Counted from the stretch's first letter, positions 31,930 to 42,601 are shown. The stretch is 64,000 nt of DNA from Arthrobacter sp. Soil764 (GCF_001428075.1 NZ_LMSI01000022.1:1-64000); one strand, 5' to 3'. The notes: generated by a model not told the origin, from the letters alone. Program-made: numbers and translations.

Positions 31930-31955
31930 GCGCCCCGGTCCAAAGACCGGGGCGC
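31930..31955 (+). terminator. Hairpin between ROK gene and tRNA-Arg
   Basis: GCGCCCCGGTC pairs exactly with GACCGGGGCGC over a CAAA loop. No T run on either side, so terminator strength is uncertain; it separates two converging genes. Confidence 0.5.
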
Positions 31956-31967
31956 CAGGCACCGCGG

Positions 31968-32040
31968 TGCCCCAGGAGGGAATCGAACCCCCGACCGGCG
32001 GATTAGAAGGCCGCTGCTCTATCCCCTGAGCTACTGAGGC
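31968..32040 (-). tRNA. tRNA-Arg (anticodon TCT)
   Basis: Acceptor GCCTCAG pairs with CTGGGGC. The anticodon loop CTTCTAA gives TCT, which reads AGA. The last pair of the anticodon stem is a C-T mismatch. The T-loop is GGGTTCGATTCCC. CCA is not encoded. Confidence 0.93.
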
Positions 32041-32246
32041 GTTGGCTTCCGGCCTTCAGGCCGGCGCCTCAAAAAGTTTACATTGCCCGGATGCGGGCCG
32101 TGTCATCCAGTGGCCACTCCTCCTCCACATTCGATGTCCGGATCGGCGTTGTCCACATAGGAAAACCCATACCTCCTGCCCGCTGTTGTCCCGCGCGATG
32201 CTGGTCTTGCCTGCTACAGGCGCCACCATCCAGACAGGACGTAGAC

Positions 32247-32798
32247 ATGAGCGAATCGATCACCATCCGGGGCTTCGTTGCCACCGAGATAACCAGTTCA
32301 ACCACGCCGGGGGGAGTGGCAACCGCTTCCTTCCGCCTCGGCTCCACCACGCGTCGGTTTGACCGTGAATCCAGGACCTGGGGTGACGGACACACCAACT
32401 GGTTCACGGTGCAGGGCTACCGGCAGCTCGCGGGAACCCTGGGCTGCAGCATCAGGAAGGGCCAGCCGGTCATTGTGGTGGGCAAGCTGAAGATCCGTAC
32501 CTGGGAGAAGGACGGGCGGGTGTACCACTCCACCATCATCGACGCCGATGCTGTGGGGCACGACCTCACCTTTGGATCGGCAAACTTCATCCGTACCGCT
32601 GCCAGGCCGGCGCTCTCCCTTGTGGAGCAGCCACCGGCCCCGGAGGACATCTCCGGAGTGGATCAGGAGCCGGACGAGCCGGAGGACCGCGAAGACGAAA
32701 ACCCCGACGACCACGGGCATGCAGCCGTTGTCGTCGAGGACAACGACGGTGGCCTCGCCTCCCTTGACCTGGAAACGGGGGAACTCGCCGAAGTCTAG
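32247..32798 (+). CDS. Single-stranded DNA-binding protein paralogue
   Basis: OB-fold SSB of 183 residues. The N-terminal domain (1-110) shows ITIRGFVATEI, ASFRLGSTTRRFDRESRTW, the NWFTVQGYRQLA core and GQPVIVVGKLKIRTWEKDGRVYHST. The C-terminal 70 residues are acidic (EPDEPEDREDENPDD) but end in LETGELAEV rather than the DDDIPF-type tip that recruits replication partners. It therefore looks like a secondary SSB, not the housekeeping one. Stands alone; AGGA precedes the ATG. The 200 bp before it and the 250 bp after it hold no recognisable feature. Confidence 0.85.
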   Translation: MSESITIRGFVATEITSSTTPGGVATASFRLGSTTRRFDRESRTWGDGHTNWFTVQGYRQLAGTLGCSIRKGQPVIVVGKLKIRTWEKDGRVYHSTIIDADAVGHDLTFGSANFIRTAARPALSLVEQPPAPEDISGVDQEPDEPEDREDENPDDHGHAAVVVEDNDGGLASLDLETGELAEV

Positions 32799-33034
32799 GA
32801 AAGAAGCATCAGGTATCAACGTTCCCATCCAGTCCCGGACGGGCGGAGCGGCGGCACCCCCGGCCGTCCTCCGCCCGCCCGGCCAATCCAGGACGCCGCC
32901 AAACCGGTTGCCGGCTTGCCGGCTGACGTGGAAATCCCAGCCGACGTTTCCCGGCGCTCGACTGGCCATCCACGCCCGCTGTACCCGCGGCCACTGCGGA
33001 TCCCAGCCGCCCCGCCCCTCCGGCGGCACCATGG

Positions 33035-33040
33035 CACAAT
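33035..33040 (+). promoter_or_regulatory. Possible -10 box of leaderless lipoprotein gene
   Basis: CACAAT with a 6-nt gap to the ATG at 33047. Confidence 0.4.
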
Positions 33041-33046
33041 GACACC

Positions 33047-33610
33047 ATGCATCCCACCCCTTACCGCTGGCAGAACAACCGCGCCGGTGCAGCACTGGCA
33101 TGCGCCGTCCTGGCCAGTCTCCTGTCAGGCTGTGCTGCCGGTCCCTCCGGGGACGGAGCGGCAATCGAGGGCGGCAGCGGCGGGACATCGGCTCCCGCCA
33201 CGGCTGCCGGCCCTGATGCGAACGGGCCAACCGTGCCGGCCACAGACCCTGCGGTGCAAGGCGCCGGCGCCAGTGGTGAACCGCTGGCCAACACATCCCA
33301 CGGTGCGTCAGCGGCCGCTGCCGCAACCGACACGGTGAAACAAACGGTGACGGATACCCTGACCAAACTCGCCACGGGAACGCCGAAACCGGCCACTGCA
33401 CAGGTCAGTGACGCCCTGACCGGAGCCGGCATCGCACCGGCAGTGCTGCAGGTCTCGCAAAGCCGGACTCCCACCGGGCTGGAGGCGGATGCCATCGAAG
33501 CGGCGGTGCTGCAGGGCAAGGACTGCATCATTGGGCAGGTGCGTGAAGGCGCGGTGACCGTTACAGTCCTTCCGGTACTGGCCAACGGCAAGTGCTTCGT
33601 GGGCTCCTGA
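33047..33610 (+). CDS. Secreted lipoprotein, DUF6993-like
   Basis: A 187-residue lipoprotein: basic N-terminus, hydrophobic stretch and lipobox LLSGC (Cys27). A low-complexity Ala/Gly/Thr/Pro linker (about 30-85) leads to a C-terminal domain with two cysteines (GKDCIIGQV and NGKCFVG) that probably form a disulfide, resembling the DUF6993 domain. Function unknown. Its ATG sits 6 nt after a CACAAT hexamer. The next gene, ettA, starts 61 bp later from its own promoter. Confidence 0.75.
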   Translation: MHPTPYRWQNNRAGAALACAVLASLLSGCAAGPSGDGAAIEGGSGGTSAPATAAGPDANGPTVPATDPAVQGAGASGEPLANTSHGASAAAAATDTVKQTVTDTLTKLATGTPKPATAQVSDALTGAGIAPAVLQVSQSRTPTGLEADAIEAAVLQGKDCIIGQVREGAVTVTVLPVLANGKCFVGS

Positions 33611-33658
33611 TCCAGCCCACCGGTCCGCTGCAAATGTGAGATCTGCCCGCCAACCCAC

Positions 33659-33664
33659 TAGATT
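33659..33664 (+). promoter_or_regulatory. -10 box of leaderless ettA
   Basis: TAGATT with a 7-nt gap to the ATG at 33672. Confidence 0.5.
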
Positions 33665-33671
33665 TGAGACC

Positions 33672-35354
<1,683 letters not shown>

Positions 35355-35393
35355 CCGACCGGCGACCGGCAGCGGCCGTAAAGCATATAGAGG

Positions 35394-35434
35394 AAGGCCG
35401 GCACTTGATCTGGACTGATCGGGTGCCGGCCTTT
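35394..35434 (+). terminator. Terminator after ettA
   Basis: AAGGCCGGCAC pairs with GTGCCGGCCTT over an 18-nt loop and is followed by a short T run. Confidence 0.8.
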
Positions 35435-35491
35435 CCCGTGCAAGGATGCCCCGCCGGCGCCAGCCGTGGGGCCAGTGGCGGGGCGCGGGTC

Positions 35492-36412
35492 CTACGTGTC
35501 CGCCGGGTCGGCGGGAACGCGCACCATTCCCTCCTGCGCCACGGTGGCCACATGCTGGCCGTCCCGGCTGAAGATCCTGCCGGTGGCCAGGCCGCGTGCG
35601 CCCTGCGCGCTGGGGGACTCCTGGACGTAGAGCAGCCATTCATCCACGCGCGCCGGGCGGTGCCACCACATTGCATGGTCCAGGCTGGCAACGTTCATGC
35701 CCGGGGTGATCCAGCTCAGCCCGTGCCGCCGAAGGACGGACTCGAGCAGGGTGTAGTCGCTGGCGTAGGCCAGGGCGGCGCGGTGCAGGTTGGTGTTGTC
35801 CGGCATGGGGCCGAACGTCTTCATCCAGACGGCGTTGCGGGCCTCCCGCGGTCCCTCGGCCGAAACGTACAGCGGAGGATCGACGTGCCGGATGTCGAAG
35901 GGCCGCTCATAGGCCCAGTGCCGCGCCACGGGATGGTCGAACCTTCCCAGCAGGTCAGCGGTGCTGGGCAATGATTCGGGGTCCGGGATTCCTTCCGGCA
36001 TTGCCAGCGAATGCTCAATCCCTGCGTCCTCGCCCTGGAAAGAGGCAATCATGGACAGGATGGGTACCCCGTCCTGGTAGGCGTGGACGCGCCGGGCGGA
36101 AAAGGACCGGCCGTCGCGCAGCCGCTGCACACCGAAGGTAATGGGCTTGTTGGCGTCCCCCGGCCGCAGGAAATACCCGTGCATGGAGTGGACAAAACGT
36201 TCAGGATCCACTGTGCGGATGGACGCCACGAGTGACTGTGCCAGGACCTGCCCGCCGAACACCCTGTGGTGCGGCTGCTGCTGTGAGGGGCCCAGGAAAA
36301 TGTCCTCGTCCGTCCGGGCGCCCTCAAGCTCACCAAGGTCCAGCAGTTCGATCAGCGATGAGGTGGGGTCTCCGCTTGGCGGGGCCAGGAGTCCGGCTTC
36401 GGCTTCAGTCAT
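35492..36412 (-). CDS. tesB: Acyl-CoA thioesterase II
   Basis: Double hot-dog thioesterase, 306 residues, hydrolysing medium and long acyl-CoA. The first hot-dog contains QPHHRVFGGQVLAQSLVAS and VHSMHGYFLRPGD; the second contains LNVASLDHAMWWHRP-type MNVASLDHAMWWH (catalytic Asp), and the conserved QGARGLATGRIFSRDGQHVATVAQEG end. ATG at 36412 lies 6 nt after a reverse-strand TAGAGT box, so probably leaderless. Divergent from the 219-residue protein, whose -10 box is only 40 bp away. Confidence 0.93.
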   Translation of the reverse strand: MTEAEAGLLAPPSGDPTSSLIELLDLGELEGARTDEDIFLGPSQQQPHHRVFGGQVLAQSLVASIRTVDPERFVHSMHGYFLRPGDANKPITFGVQRLRDGRSFSARRVHAYQDGVPILSMIASFQGEDAGIEHSLAMPEGIPDPESLPSTADLLGRFDHPVARHWAYERPFDIRHVDPPLYVSAEGPREARNAVWMKTFGPMPDNTNLHRAALAYASDYTLLESVLRRHGLSWITPGMNVASLDHAMWWHRPARVDEWLLYVQESPSAQGARGLATGRIFSRDGQHVATVAQEGMVRVPADPADT

Positions 36413-36418
36413 GGTCCG

Positions 36419-36424
36419 ACTCTA
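36419..36424 (-). promoter_or_regulatory. -10 box of leaderless tesB
   Basis: Reverse-strand TAGAGT with a 6-nt gap to the ATG at 36412. Confidence 0.5.
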
Positions 36425-36463
36425 GACGGCGCCCGGGGAGCCACTCAACCGGAGCGCAGCCGG

Positions 36464-36469
36464 TAGTGT
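36464..36469 (+). promoter_or_regulatory. -10 box of leaderless gene
   Basis: TAGTGT with a 6-nt gap to the GTG at 36476. Confidence 0.5.
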
Positions 36470-36475
36470 TTAGGT

Positions 36476-37135
36476 GTGTCTGAACTTCTCACCTCGTCCT
36501 TCCGTTTCGCCGATCCCCGGGATCTTGCCGACCTGAGGACGTTCGCCACCAGGGCCAAGGCCATCGACGACGGCGCCATCCGCCTGCAGGCCGCCGGTTC
36601 CGTGCTGGCCGCCTACGTGTGTGTCCTCCGGCCCCGGCTGCTGGGCGAATCGACCCCCACCATCCTGGGCCTGCGCACCATCGCGCTTGCGGAATCATCC
36701 GCAACGGATGTCACCGTTGCCCTGTCCGCCGTCCTGGACCGGCTGGCACGGGCGGGGGAGAACGACGTCGAATTGCCCGTTCCGCCCACCACCGTCACCG
36801 AATCGTGGACGGGAGTGGGCGCCCCACGGGGCGGATGGGAGTTGCTGGGGGCTGTCAGTGACGCTACCCTGCGGGCAGCGGCTGAAGGCGGCATCGCGGA
36901 AGTCGCGGGCATTGTGCCGGACAAACCGGGCGCACTCATCGTCAACAATGCCCGGGCTGCCGTTTGGGGCCGGGAACTGGACGGCACAGGCCTGCCCGCG
37001 GGAGCGGCTTTTGCAGCTTTCGCGCTGGGCTTCCTGGCCGACGGCGACCAGAAGCTGTACCGCGCCGGCCGCTGGTTCCGGCTGACCGGTTCACGCGGGC
37101 ACGTCCTGGCACGGACCGGCAGCGGCCTGCTGTAG
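36476..37135 (+). CDS. Conserved hypothetical actinobacterial protein
   Basis: A 219-residue soluble protein without a family I can name. It has an alpha/beta composition (SVLAAYVCVLRPRLLGESTPTILGLRTIAL, VTVALSAVLDRL) and a central WTGVGAPRGGWELLG followed by a C-terminal AAFAALGFL-like helix and RAGRWFRLTG strand. No signal peptide or membrane helix. The start is supported by a TAGTGT box 6 nt upstream. Converges with the haemoglobin gene. Confidence 0.75.
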   Translation: MSELLTSSFRFADPRDLADLRTFATRAKAIDDGAIRLQAAGSVLAAYVCVLRPRLLGESTPTILGLRTIALAESSATDVTVALSAVLDRLARAGENDVELPVPPTTVTESWTGVGAPRGGWELLGAVSDATLRAAAEGGIAEVAGIVPDKPGALIVNNARAAVWGRELDGTGLPAGAAFAAFALGFLADGDQKLYRAGRWFRLTGSRGHVLARTGSGLL

Positions 37136-37179
37136 CTCAAGGCGGCCAGGACCATTCCAGGCCGCGGTCCGGGAGGGGT

Positions 37180-37638
37180 TCAGGCCTCCGAGGCGCTGTT
37201 CACCATGGACAGCGCCGCCCGCTCCATATACTCCCACAACGTGCCCTCGTACAGCGGCGGCAGCTCCAGGGCGTCCACGGCGGTGCGCATGTGGAAAAGC
37301 CAGCGGTCCTTGGCCTCGGGCGTCACCTTGAACGGCATGTGCCGCATGCGCAGGCGCGGGTGGCCGCGCTCCTCGCCATATGTGGTGGGACCGCCCCAGT
37401 ACTGCTCCAGGAACATCAGGAACCGGCGCTTTGCCGGGGCCAGGTCCTCCTCCGGATACATCGGGCGGAGCAGCGGATCGGTGGCCACGCCGTCGTAAAA
37501 GACATCTATGAGCTTCACGAACGTCTCGTGGCCGCCCACTGCATCATAGAAGCTGTCGGTGTAGCCCGGCTTGCTGAAGGGATCGTTCTGCATCAACTGG
37601 GGCCGCTGCCCCGGGCGCGGTTCGATGGGAAGTGACAT
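37180..37638 (-). CDS. glbO: Group II truncated haemoglobin
   Basis: Haem protein of the trHbO type, 152 residues with about 25 extra N-terminal residues. FYDAVGGHETFVKLIDVFYDGVATDPLLRPMYP is the typical N-terminal fold and GHPRLRMRHMPF holds the proximal His100; LEQYWGGPTTY precedes it. Such proteins bind oxygen and may detoxify nitric oxide or peroxide. The start at 37638 is 1 nt beyond the stop of the MscS gene, so both are on one transcript. Confidence 0.93.
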   Translation of the reverse strand: MSLPIEPRPGQRPQLMQNDPFSKPGYTDSFYDAVGGHETFVKLIDVFYDGVATDPLLRPMYPEEDLAPAKRRFLMFLEQYWGGPTTYGEERGHPRLRMRHMPFKVTPEAKDRWLFHMRTAVDALELPPLYEGTLWEYMERAALSMVNSASEA

Positions 37639-37639
37639 G

Positions 37640-38323
37640 CTATTCCCCGGCTTTCTGGTCTGTCTTCTTGGTATCAACATGGGCCGAGCCCTGGTCGGTG
37701 GTCCCGTCGTCGGACTCGTGCAGCGGAACATACCGTCCCTGCGAGCGGTTGCCCACCCGGAGGATCTCACCGTTGCGCAGGTACCAGATGGCGCCGTCGT
37801 CGGAACGGACGCGGGTGATCCGCAAACCCATGGACTCCACCACGCCCACCACTTCGCTGGTTTCGATAATGTCGCCGATCCCGTACTGGTCTTCAATGGT
37901 AATAAAGATGCCGGCCAGGAAGTCGCGGATCAGCTGCTGGGCGCCGAAGCCAATGGCAACACCCAGGATGCCCACACTGGTCAGCAGCGGAGTGATGTCG
38001 ATGTCGAGGTTCTGCAGCACGTACATCCCGGTGATGATCACCACCAGCACGCCCACCACGCTGTTCAGCAGCGAACCGATGGTTTCGGCGCGCTGCACCC
38101 GCCGCTCATGGTCCAGGGCGCGGATGGCCGGCGCCACCCATTTGAACATGGGCTTCTTGAAGAAATTGCTGCCGGTAGCGATGCGCCTGGTGATGCGCGA
38201 GATGATGAAAGTGGCTACCAGCCAGACGGCGACGCCGATGCCCAGACTGATCACAATGCCCGGGACGCTGATGCCGTCCGGCTGGGTGTTGGCGGGGGGA
38301 AGGATGGACAACATGCTGACCAT
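37640..38323 (-). CDS. Small MscS-type mechanosensitive channel
   Basis: A 227-residue protein with three hydrophobic helices: about 20-42 (VIVSLGIGVAVWLVATFII), 85-108, and the pore-lining TM3 LLTSVGILGVAIGFGAQQLIRDFLAGIFI with Gly/Ala packing typical of MscS. The beta domain follows (EDQYGIGDIIET...VVGVVESMGLRITRVR), but the large C-terminal alpha-beta cage domain is missing and is replaced by a short polar tail. It should open under hypo-osmotic shock. The N-terminal start (ATG 38323 or 38314) is uncertain. Confidence 0.88.
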   Translation of the reverse strand: MVSMLSILPPANTQPDGISVPGIVISLGIGVAVWLVATFIISRITRRIATGSNFFKKPMFKWVAPAIRALDHERRVQRAETIGSLLNSVVGVLVVIITGMYVLQNLDIDITPLLTSVGILGVAIGFGAQQLIRDFLAGIFITIEDQYGIGDIIETSEVVGVVESMGLRITRVRSDDGAIWYLRNGEILRVGNRSQGRYVPLHESDDGTTDQGSAHVDTKKTDQKAGE

Positions 38324-38378
38324 GGGTGGAAATAGCTCCTAGCGATATTGCTCTGTTCTCTTTCAACCCTAGCCCCCG

Positions 38379-38384
38379 TAGCGT
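38379..38384 (+). promoter_or_regulatory. -10 box of leaderless epimerase-like gene
   Basis: TAGCGT with a 6-nt gap to the ATG at 38391. Confidence 0.5.
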
Positions 38385-38390
38385 AGGGCA

Positions 38391-39389
38391 ATGCGCATTC
38401 TCATCCTCGGCGGAACCGCCTTCCTCTCCAGGGAAATCGCCGGCAAAGCGGTTACCGCAGGCCATGACGTGACGTGCCTGGCGCGGGGAACATCGGCCGA
38501 ACCGCCGCAGGGCGCCCATTGGGTCAGGGCGGACCGCTCAACGGGTCCGGCCGCCTACTCGGAAGTCGCCGGCGAATGGGATGCGGTGGTCGAAGTGGCG
38601 CGGGATCCCGAACCTGCCCGGCAGGCACTGGCCGGCCTCGCGGAGAAAGCGGGGCATTGGACCTTTGTTTCCAGCTGCTCGGCGTACGCTGACCACTCCC
38701 TCCCGGGAGCGGCGGAAGACGCGGAGCTGCTGCCGGCGCTCGCTCCAGGGGAGACGTCCACCCCGGAAAACTACGGCGAGTCCAAGGTGGCCATCGAAGA
38801 GGCAACCCGCAATGCAACAAACGGCAGGGCGCACCTGTGCCGGGCGGGTCTGATCAGCGGCCCGGGCGATCCCACCGACCGCTACGGCTACTGGCCTGGC
38901 CGCTTTGCCTGCAACTCCGGGCCGGTGCTGGTCCCGGCTATCGGGCACCGCCCCACGCAGGTGATCGACGTCCGTGACCTGGCGGCCTGGATCCTGCTCG
39001 CGGCGGAGGAGGGGATCACCGGCCCCCTGAACGCCATGGGGGATCTAGTGCCTTTTGCCGAACTCATCAGCGCCTCCCACCAAGCGTCCGGCACGAACAG
39101 CACCATCATCACCGCCGATGAAGAGTGGCTGGTGGAACAGGGCGTCAACTACTGGTCCGGACCGGAGTCCCTGCCGCTCTGGCTCCCGCCCGGCCACGAT
39201 GGCTTCATGGCCCGCAGCAACCGGAACGCCAAGGCCGCAGGAATGGTGCTTCGGCCCTGGCGGGAAACCCTGGCCGCCACGTTGGACGATGAATGCAGCC
39301 GCGGGCTGGACCGGCCCCGGAACGCCGGCCTGTCACCCGCCACGGAACGGCGCCTCGTGGAGATGCTCCACACCGGAGGCAGAGCCTAA
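38391..39389 (+). CDS. NAD-dependent epimerase/dehydratase family protein
   Basis: Extended SDR fold, 332 residues. The N-terminal cofactor motif is ILILGGTAFLSREIA (GGTxFxSR instead of GxxGxxG), as in the atypical 'reductase' subgroup. FVSSCSAYAD gives a candidate Ser, and the usual YxxxK appears as NYGESKVAIEE with Tyr and Lys. C-terminal W-rich segment SLPLWLPPGHDGF. The substrate is unknown. Its stop overlaps that of the convergent OsmC gene. Confidence 0.8.
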   Translation: MRILILGGTAFLSREIAGKAVTAGHDVTCLARGTSAEPPQGAHWVRADRSTGPAAYSEVAGEWDAVVEVARDPEPARQALAGLAEKAGHWTFVSSCSAYADHSLPGAAEDAELLPALAPGETSTPENYGESKVAIEEATRNATNGRAHLCRAGLISGPGDPTDRYGYWPGRFACNSGPVLVPAIGHRPTQVIDVRDLAAWILLAAEEGITGPLNAMGDLVPFAELISASHQASGTNSTIITADEEWLVEQGVNYWSGPESLPLWLPPGHDGFMARSNRNAKAAGMVLRPWRETLAATLDDECSRGLDRPRNAGLSPATERRLVEMLHTGGRA

Positions 39390-39859
39390 GCAGCCACCGT
39401 CACCGGCTGGTGCTCCACCGGGAAATTCACGCTGCGCGCGATGAAGCAGACCTGGTTCGCCTCGTGGTGCAGGGACGCCGCCAGGCCGGCCTGGCCGGCG
39501 TCGGCCACCGTAACGTGCGGATGCAGCACCACCCGCTCGAACTGGCCGCTGCCGTCCCGGTTCAGCCGCATCAGCCCGGTGGCCTCGTCCCGGTAGTCCG
39601 TGACCACTACCCCGTGCTTCACCGCCACATGCAGATAGGACAGCATGTGGCACTGCGCCAGCGCGGCCAGCAGGAGCTGTTCGGGGTTGTAGCGTTCCCC
39701 GTCCCCGTGGAACGTCGGATCCGCGGAGCCCCGAAGGACCGGCAGGCCCGGAATGAGAACGTCGTGGTCCCGGGAGTAGGCCCGGTAGGACGAGGTACCG
39801 TCACCCCGGTTGCCGGTCCACTGGACCGTCAGCGCATACCGGTGCTGATCAAGACTCAC
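39386..39859 (-). CDS. OsmC family peroxiredoxin
   Basis: Organic-hydroperoxide reductase family, 157 residues. Reactive cysteines are in LLAALAQCHMLSYLH and NQVCFIARSVN, and an Arg in the YRAYSRDH region may activate the peroxide. Starts with GTG in a GTGA overlap with the stop of pepN, so it is translated from the pepN transcript. The pattern is closer to the YhfA/OsmC group than to Ohr. Confidence 0.88.
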   Translation of the reverse strand: MSLDQHRYALTVQWTGNRGDGTSSYRAYSRDHDVLIPGLPVLRGSADPTFHGDGERYNPEQLLLAALAQCHMLSYLHVAVKHGVVVTDYRDEATGLMRLNRDGSGQFERVVLHPHVTVADAGQAGLAASLHHEANQVCFIARSVNFPVEHQPVTVAA

Positions 39860-42429
39860 TGCGGACTGCCGTCCTGGACAACATCGGCGGCCCGGGCACG
39901 CAGGGCGCGCGCAACGCCGTCGCGGTTCTCCAGCATCATCCGCCGCAGCGCGGCGCTTTCCGCCGGCAGCGACGCCAGGAACCCGTCCGTCCGGTCAATG
40001 GTGGCCTGCGTGGTCAGCAGCGCCGGGTAGAGGCCGACGACGATCTGCTGGGCGAGTGCGTGGGTCCGGGTTGCCACGATGCCCGGCACGGCCGCGAAGT
40101 ACTTTTCCGAGTACGGTTCCAGCAGCGTGCGGTCCAGCACGCGCATGAAGCCCGCTACCGCCGATCCCTGCAGCGCGTTGGACAGCTCGCCCTTGACCAC
40201 GATGGACTCCCAGGCCGCGGCCTTCGCCTCCGGGGTGGGGATGGCCGCCTTGGCCAGCGCCGCCGCATTCTGACCGCTGGAGGTGTTGTCCCGCGCCAGC
40301 TCGGCATCGATCCCGTCCTGCCCCATCCGGCCGCCAGCCACCAGGGATGCCACGAGTTCCCACCGCAGGTCCTGGTCCACGGCCAGCCCGTCCAGGACTA
40401 CCGAACCGTCCAGGAGGCCTGCCACCCGGTCCAGCTGGGACGCGCTCCGCGCCAGCAGCGCAAAGGACTTGATGAACTGCAGCTGGGCGTCGGACCCGCC
40501 GGGAACCGTCGAAGCCAGGTCCCACAGCCGATCCACGGCGGCAACCGCCGTGGCTTCCCGGTGGTCTTCGGCCACATAGAAGTTGAGGGTTGTGGCCAGC
40601 TGGCGCAGCTGGACCAGGATCACGGAGGAGTCCGTTTCCGCGGCGACGTTGGACAGGATCAGCTCCACGTACTTCCGGGCAGGAGTCTCGCCGTCACGGG
40701 CGGCGTCCCAGGCGGAGTTCCACACCAGGGTCCGGGGCAGGCTGTCACCGAAATCCTTGAGGTGGGCGGTGGCGGTGGCCAGGGACTTCGGATCAAGCCG
40801 CACCTTGGCGTAGGCCAGGTCGTCGTCATTGATGAGGATGAGGTCCGGCTGTGCCATGCCGGCCAGTTCCGGCACTTCGGTGCGTTCGCCGTCGACATCC
40901 AGTTCCTCACGGTGCACCCGGGTGAGCTTGCCGCCGTCGTCCAGGTTGTAGAAGCCCACGGCAAGGCGGTGGGGGCGGATGGTGGGCCACTCGGGCACCG
41001 CGGACTGCAGGATCGCGAAGGACCGCAGCGCGCCAACCGGGTCCACGTCCAGCTCCGGGCTCAGCGTGTTGACGCCAGCGGTTTCCAGCCACTGCCGGCC
41101 CCAGTCGTCCAGGTCCCGGCCGCTGGCCTTCTCCAGCTCCACCAGCAGGTCCTGGAGTTCGGTGTTCTGCCAGGAGTGCTTGGCGAAATACTCGCGGACG
41201 CCGGCCATGAACTGTTCGGGGCCAACCCAGGCCACCAGCTGCCGGAGCACTGAGGCGCCCTTGGCGTAGGTGATGCCGTCAAAGTTAACCTCAACGTCCT
41301 GCAGGTCGTTGATCTCGGCGAAGATCGGGTGCGTGGTGGGCAGCTGGTCCTGTCGGTACGCCCAGGACTTCTCCACCGAGGCAAAGGTGGTCCAGGCGCT
41401 GGTGAAGGAGGTGGCTTCCACCGCTGCCAGGTGGGACATGTACTCGGCGAAGGATTCGTTGAGCCACAGGTCGTTCCACCACCGCATGGTCACCAGGTCG
41501 CCGAACCACATGTGCGCCAGTTCGTGGAGCACGGTGATGGCGCGGCGCTCGATCTGGGCGCCGGTGACCTTGCTGCGGAAAACGTAGCCTTCCAGGATGG
41601 TCACGGCCCCGGCGTTCTCCATGGCGCCGGCATTAAATTCCGGCACGAACAGCTGGTCGTACTTTTCGAAGGGGTAGGGGCAGCCGAACTGTTCCTCGAA
41701 GAACCCGAAGCCCTGCCGCGTGAGTTCGAAGATGTTCTCTGCATCCAGGAACTGCATCAGCGACTTCCGCGCAAAGACGCCGAGCGGGATGACGCGCCCG
41801 TCCGAGCTGGTGACCTCGCTGCGGACGGACTGGTACGGACCGGCAATCAGGGCCGTGACGTAGGAGGACAGGCGGGGTGTCGGCGCGAACGTCCACACGG
41901 ACCTGGCCGTGCCGTCCTCGCCGGGAGTGGCCGGCACGGGCTCCGGGGTGGGGGAGTTGGAGACAACGTCCCAGTGGGACGGCGCCGTGACGGTGAAGGC
42001 GAAGCTTGCCTTCAGGTCCGGCTGCTCGAAGACGGCGAACATCCGGCGCGAGTCGGGAACTTCGAACTGGGTGTACAGGTAGACCTCGTTGTCCACCGGG
42101 TCCACGAACCGGTGCAGGCCTTCGCCGGTGTTCATGTAGGGCATGTCGGCCACCACGGTCAGTTCGTTGTGCTCCGCCAGGTCCGGAAGCTGGATCCGTA
42201 CTCCGTCGGACACGGTGGCGGGATCGAGGCTGGTGCCGTTCAGGGTCACGCTGTGCACGGCCCGGGTCACGGCATCGATGAAGCTGGCTGCGCCGGGCGA
42301 TGCCGTGAATTTCACGGTGGTGGTACTGCCAAAGACCTCTCCGCCGCGGGTCAGGTCCAGGCTGACATCGTAGGACTCGACGGTGATCAGTTCGGCGCGC
42401 TCACGGGCTTCGGCGCGCGTCAGGTTCAT
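39856..42429 (-). CDS. pepN: Aminopeptidase N (M1 family)
   Basis: Zinc metallo-aminopeptidase of 857 residues from ATG 42429. GAMEN (268-272) binds the peptide N-terminus; zinc ligands are in HELAHMWFGD (302-306) with Glu325 in WLNESFAEY. The C-terminal half is the ERAP1-like helical domain. An upstream in-frame ATG at 42501 would add 24 residues of low-complexity sequence; GGAGG lies too far from 42429, so the start remains open. It is cytoplasmic and helps recycle peptides made by Clp proteases. Confidence 0.94.
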   Translation of the reverse strand: MNLTRAEARERAELITVESYDVSLDLTRGGEVFGSTTTVKFTASPGAASFIDAVTRAVHSVTLNGTSLDPATVSDGVRIQLPDLAEHNELTVVADMPYMNTGEGLHRFVDPVDNEVYLYTQFEVPDSRRMFAVFEQPDLKASFAFTVTAPSHWDVVSNSPTPEPVPATPGEDGTARSVWTFAPTPRLSSYVTALIAGPYQSVRSEVTSSDGRVIPLGVFARKSLMQFLDAENIFELTRQGFGFFEEQFGCPYPFEKYDQLFVPEFNAGAMENAGAVTILEGYVFRSKVTGAQIERRAITVLHELAHMWFGDLVTMRWWNDLWLNESFAEYMSHLAAVEATSFTSAWTTFASVEKSWAYRQDQLPTTHPIFAEINDLQDVEVNFDGITYAKGASVLRQLVAWVGPEQFMAGVREYFAKHSWQNTELQDLLVELEKASGRDLDDWGRQWLETAGVNTLSPELDVDPVGALRSFAILQSAVPEWPTIRPHRLAVGFYNLDDGGKLTRVHREELDVDGERTEVPELAGMAQPDLILINDDDLAYAKVRLDPKSLATATAHLKDFGDSLPRTLVWNSAWDAARDGETPARKYVELILSNVAAETDSSVILVQLRQLATTLNFYVAEDHREATAVAAVDRLWDLASTVPGGSDAQLQFIKSFALLARSASQLDRVAGLLDGSVVLDGLAVDQDLRWELVASLVAGGRMGQDGIDAELARDNTSSGQNAAALAKAAIPTPEAKAAAWESIVVKGELSNALQGSAVAGFMRVLDRTLLEPYSEKYFAAVPGIVATRTHALAQQIVVGLYPALLTTQATIDRTDGFLASLPAESAALRRMMLENRDGVARALRARAADVVQDGSPQ

Positions 42430-42588
42430 ACCTGGCAAAGGAGGGCCTCCAGAAAAGTTCGGCTGCCGGCCGGTGGTCCCGGTTCCGGCACTGTGATGCA
42501 TTCTTTCATCCTTGGGATCCTTGGCAAGTTGCGCAGCTCACAGCCGCCTCCGTTGCCCTCAGGACGGTTGGCCGGGCGGCCGCAGGGG

Positions 42589-42594
42589 TAGCGT
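42589..42594 (+). promoter_or_regulatory. -10 box of leaderless membrane protein gene
   Basis: TAGCGT with a 7-nt gap to the ATG at 42602. Confidence 0.5.
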
Positions 42595-42601
42595 TAAATA
42601 C

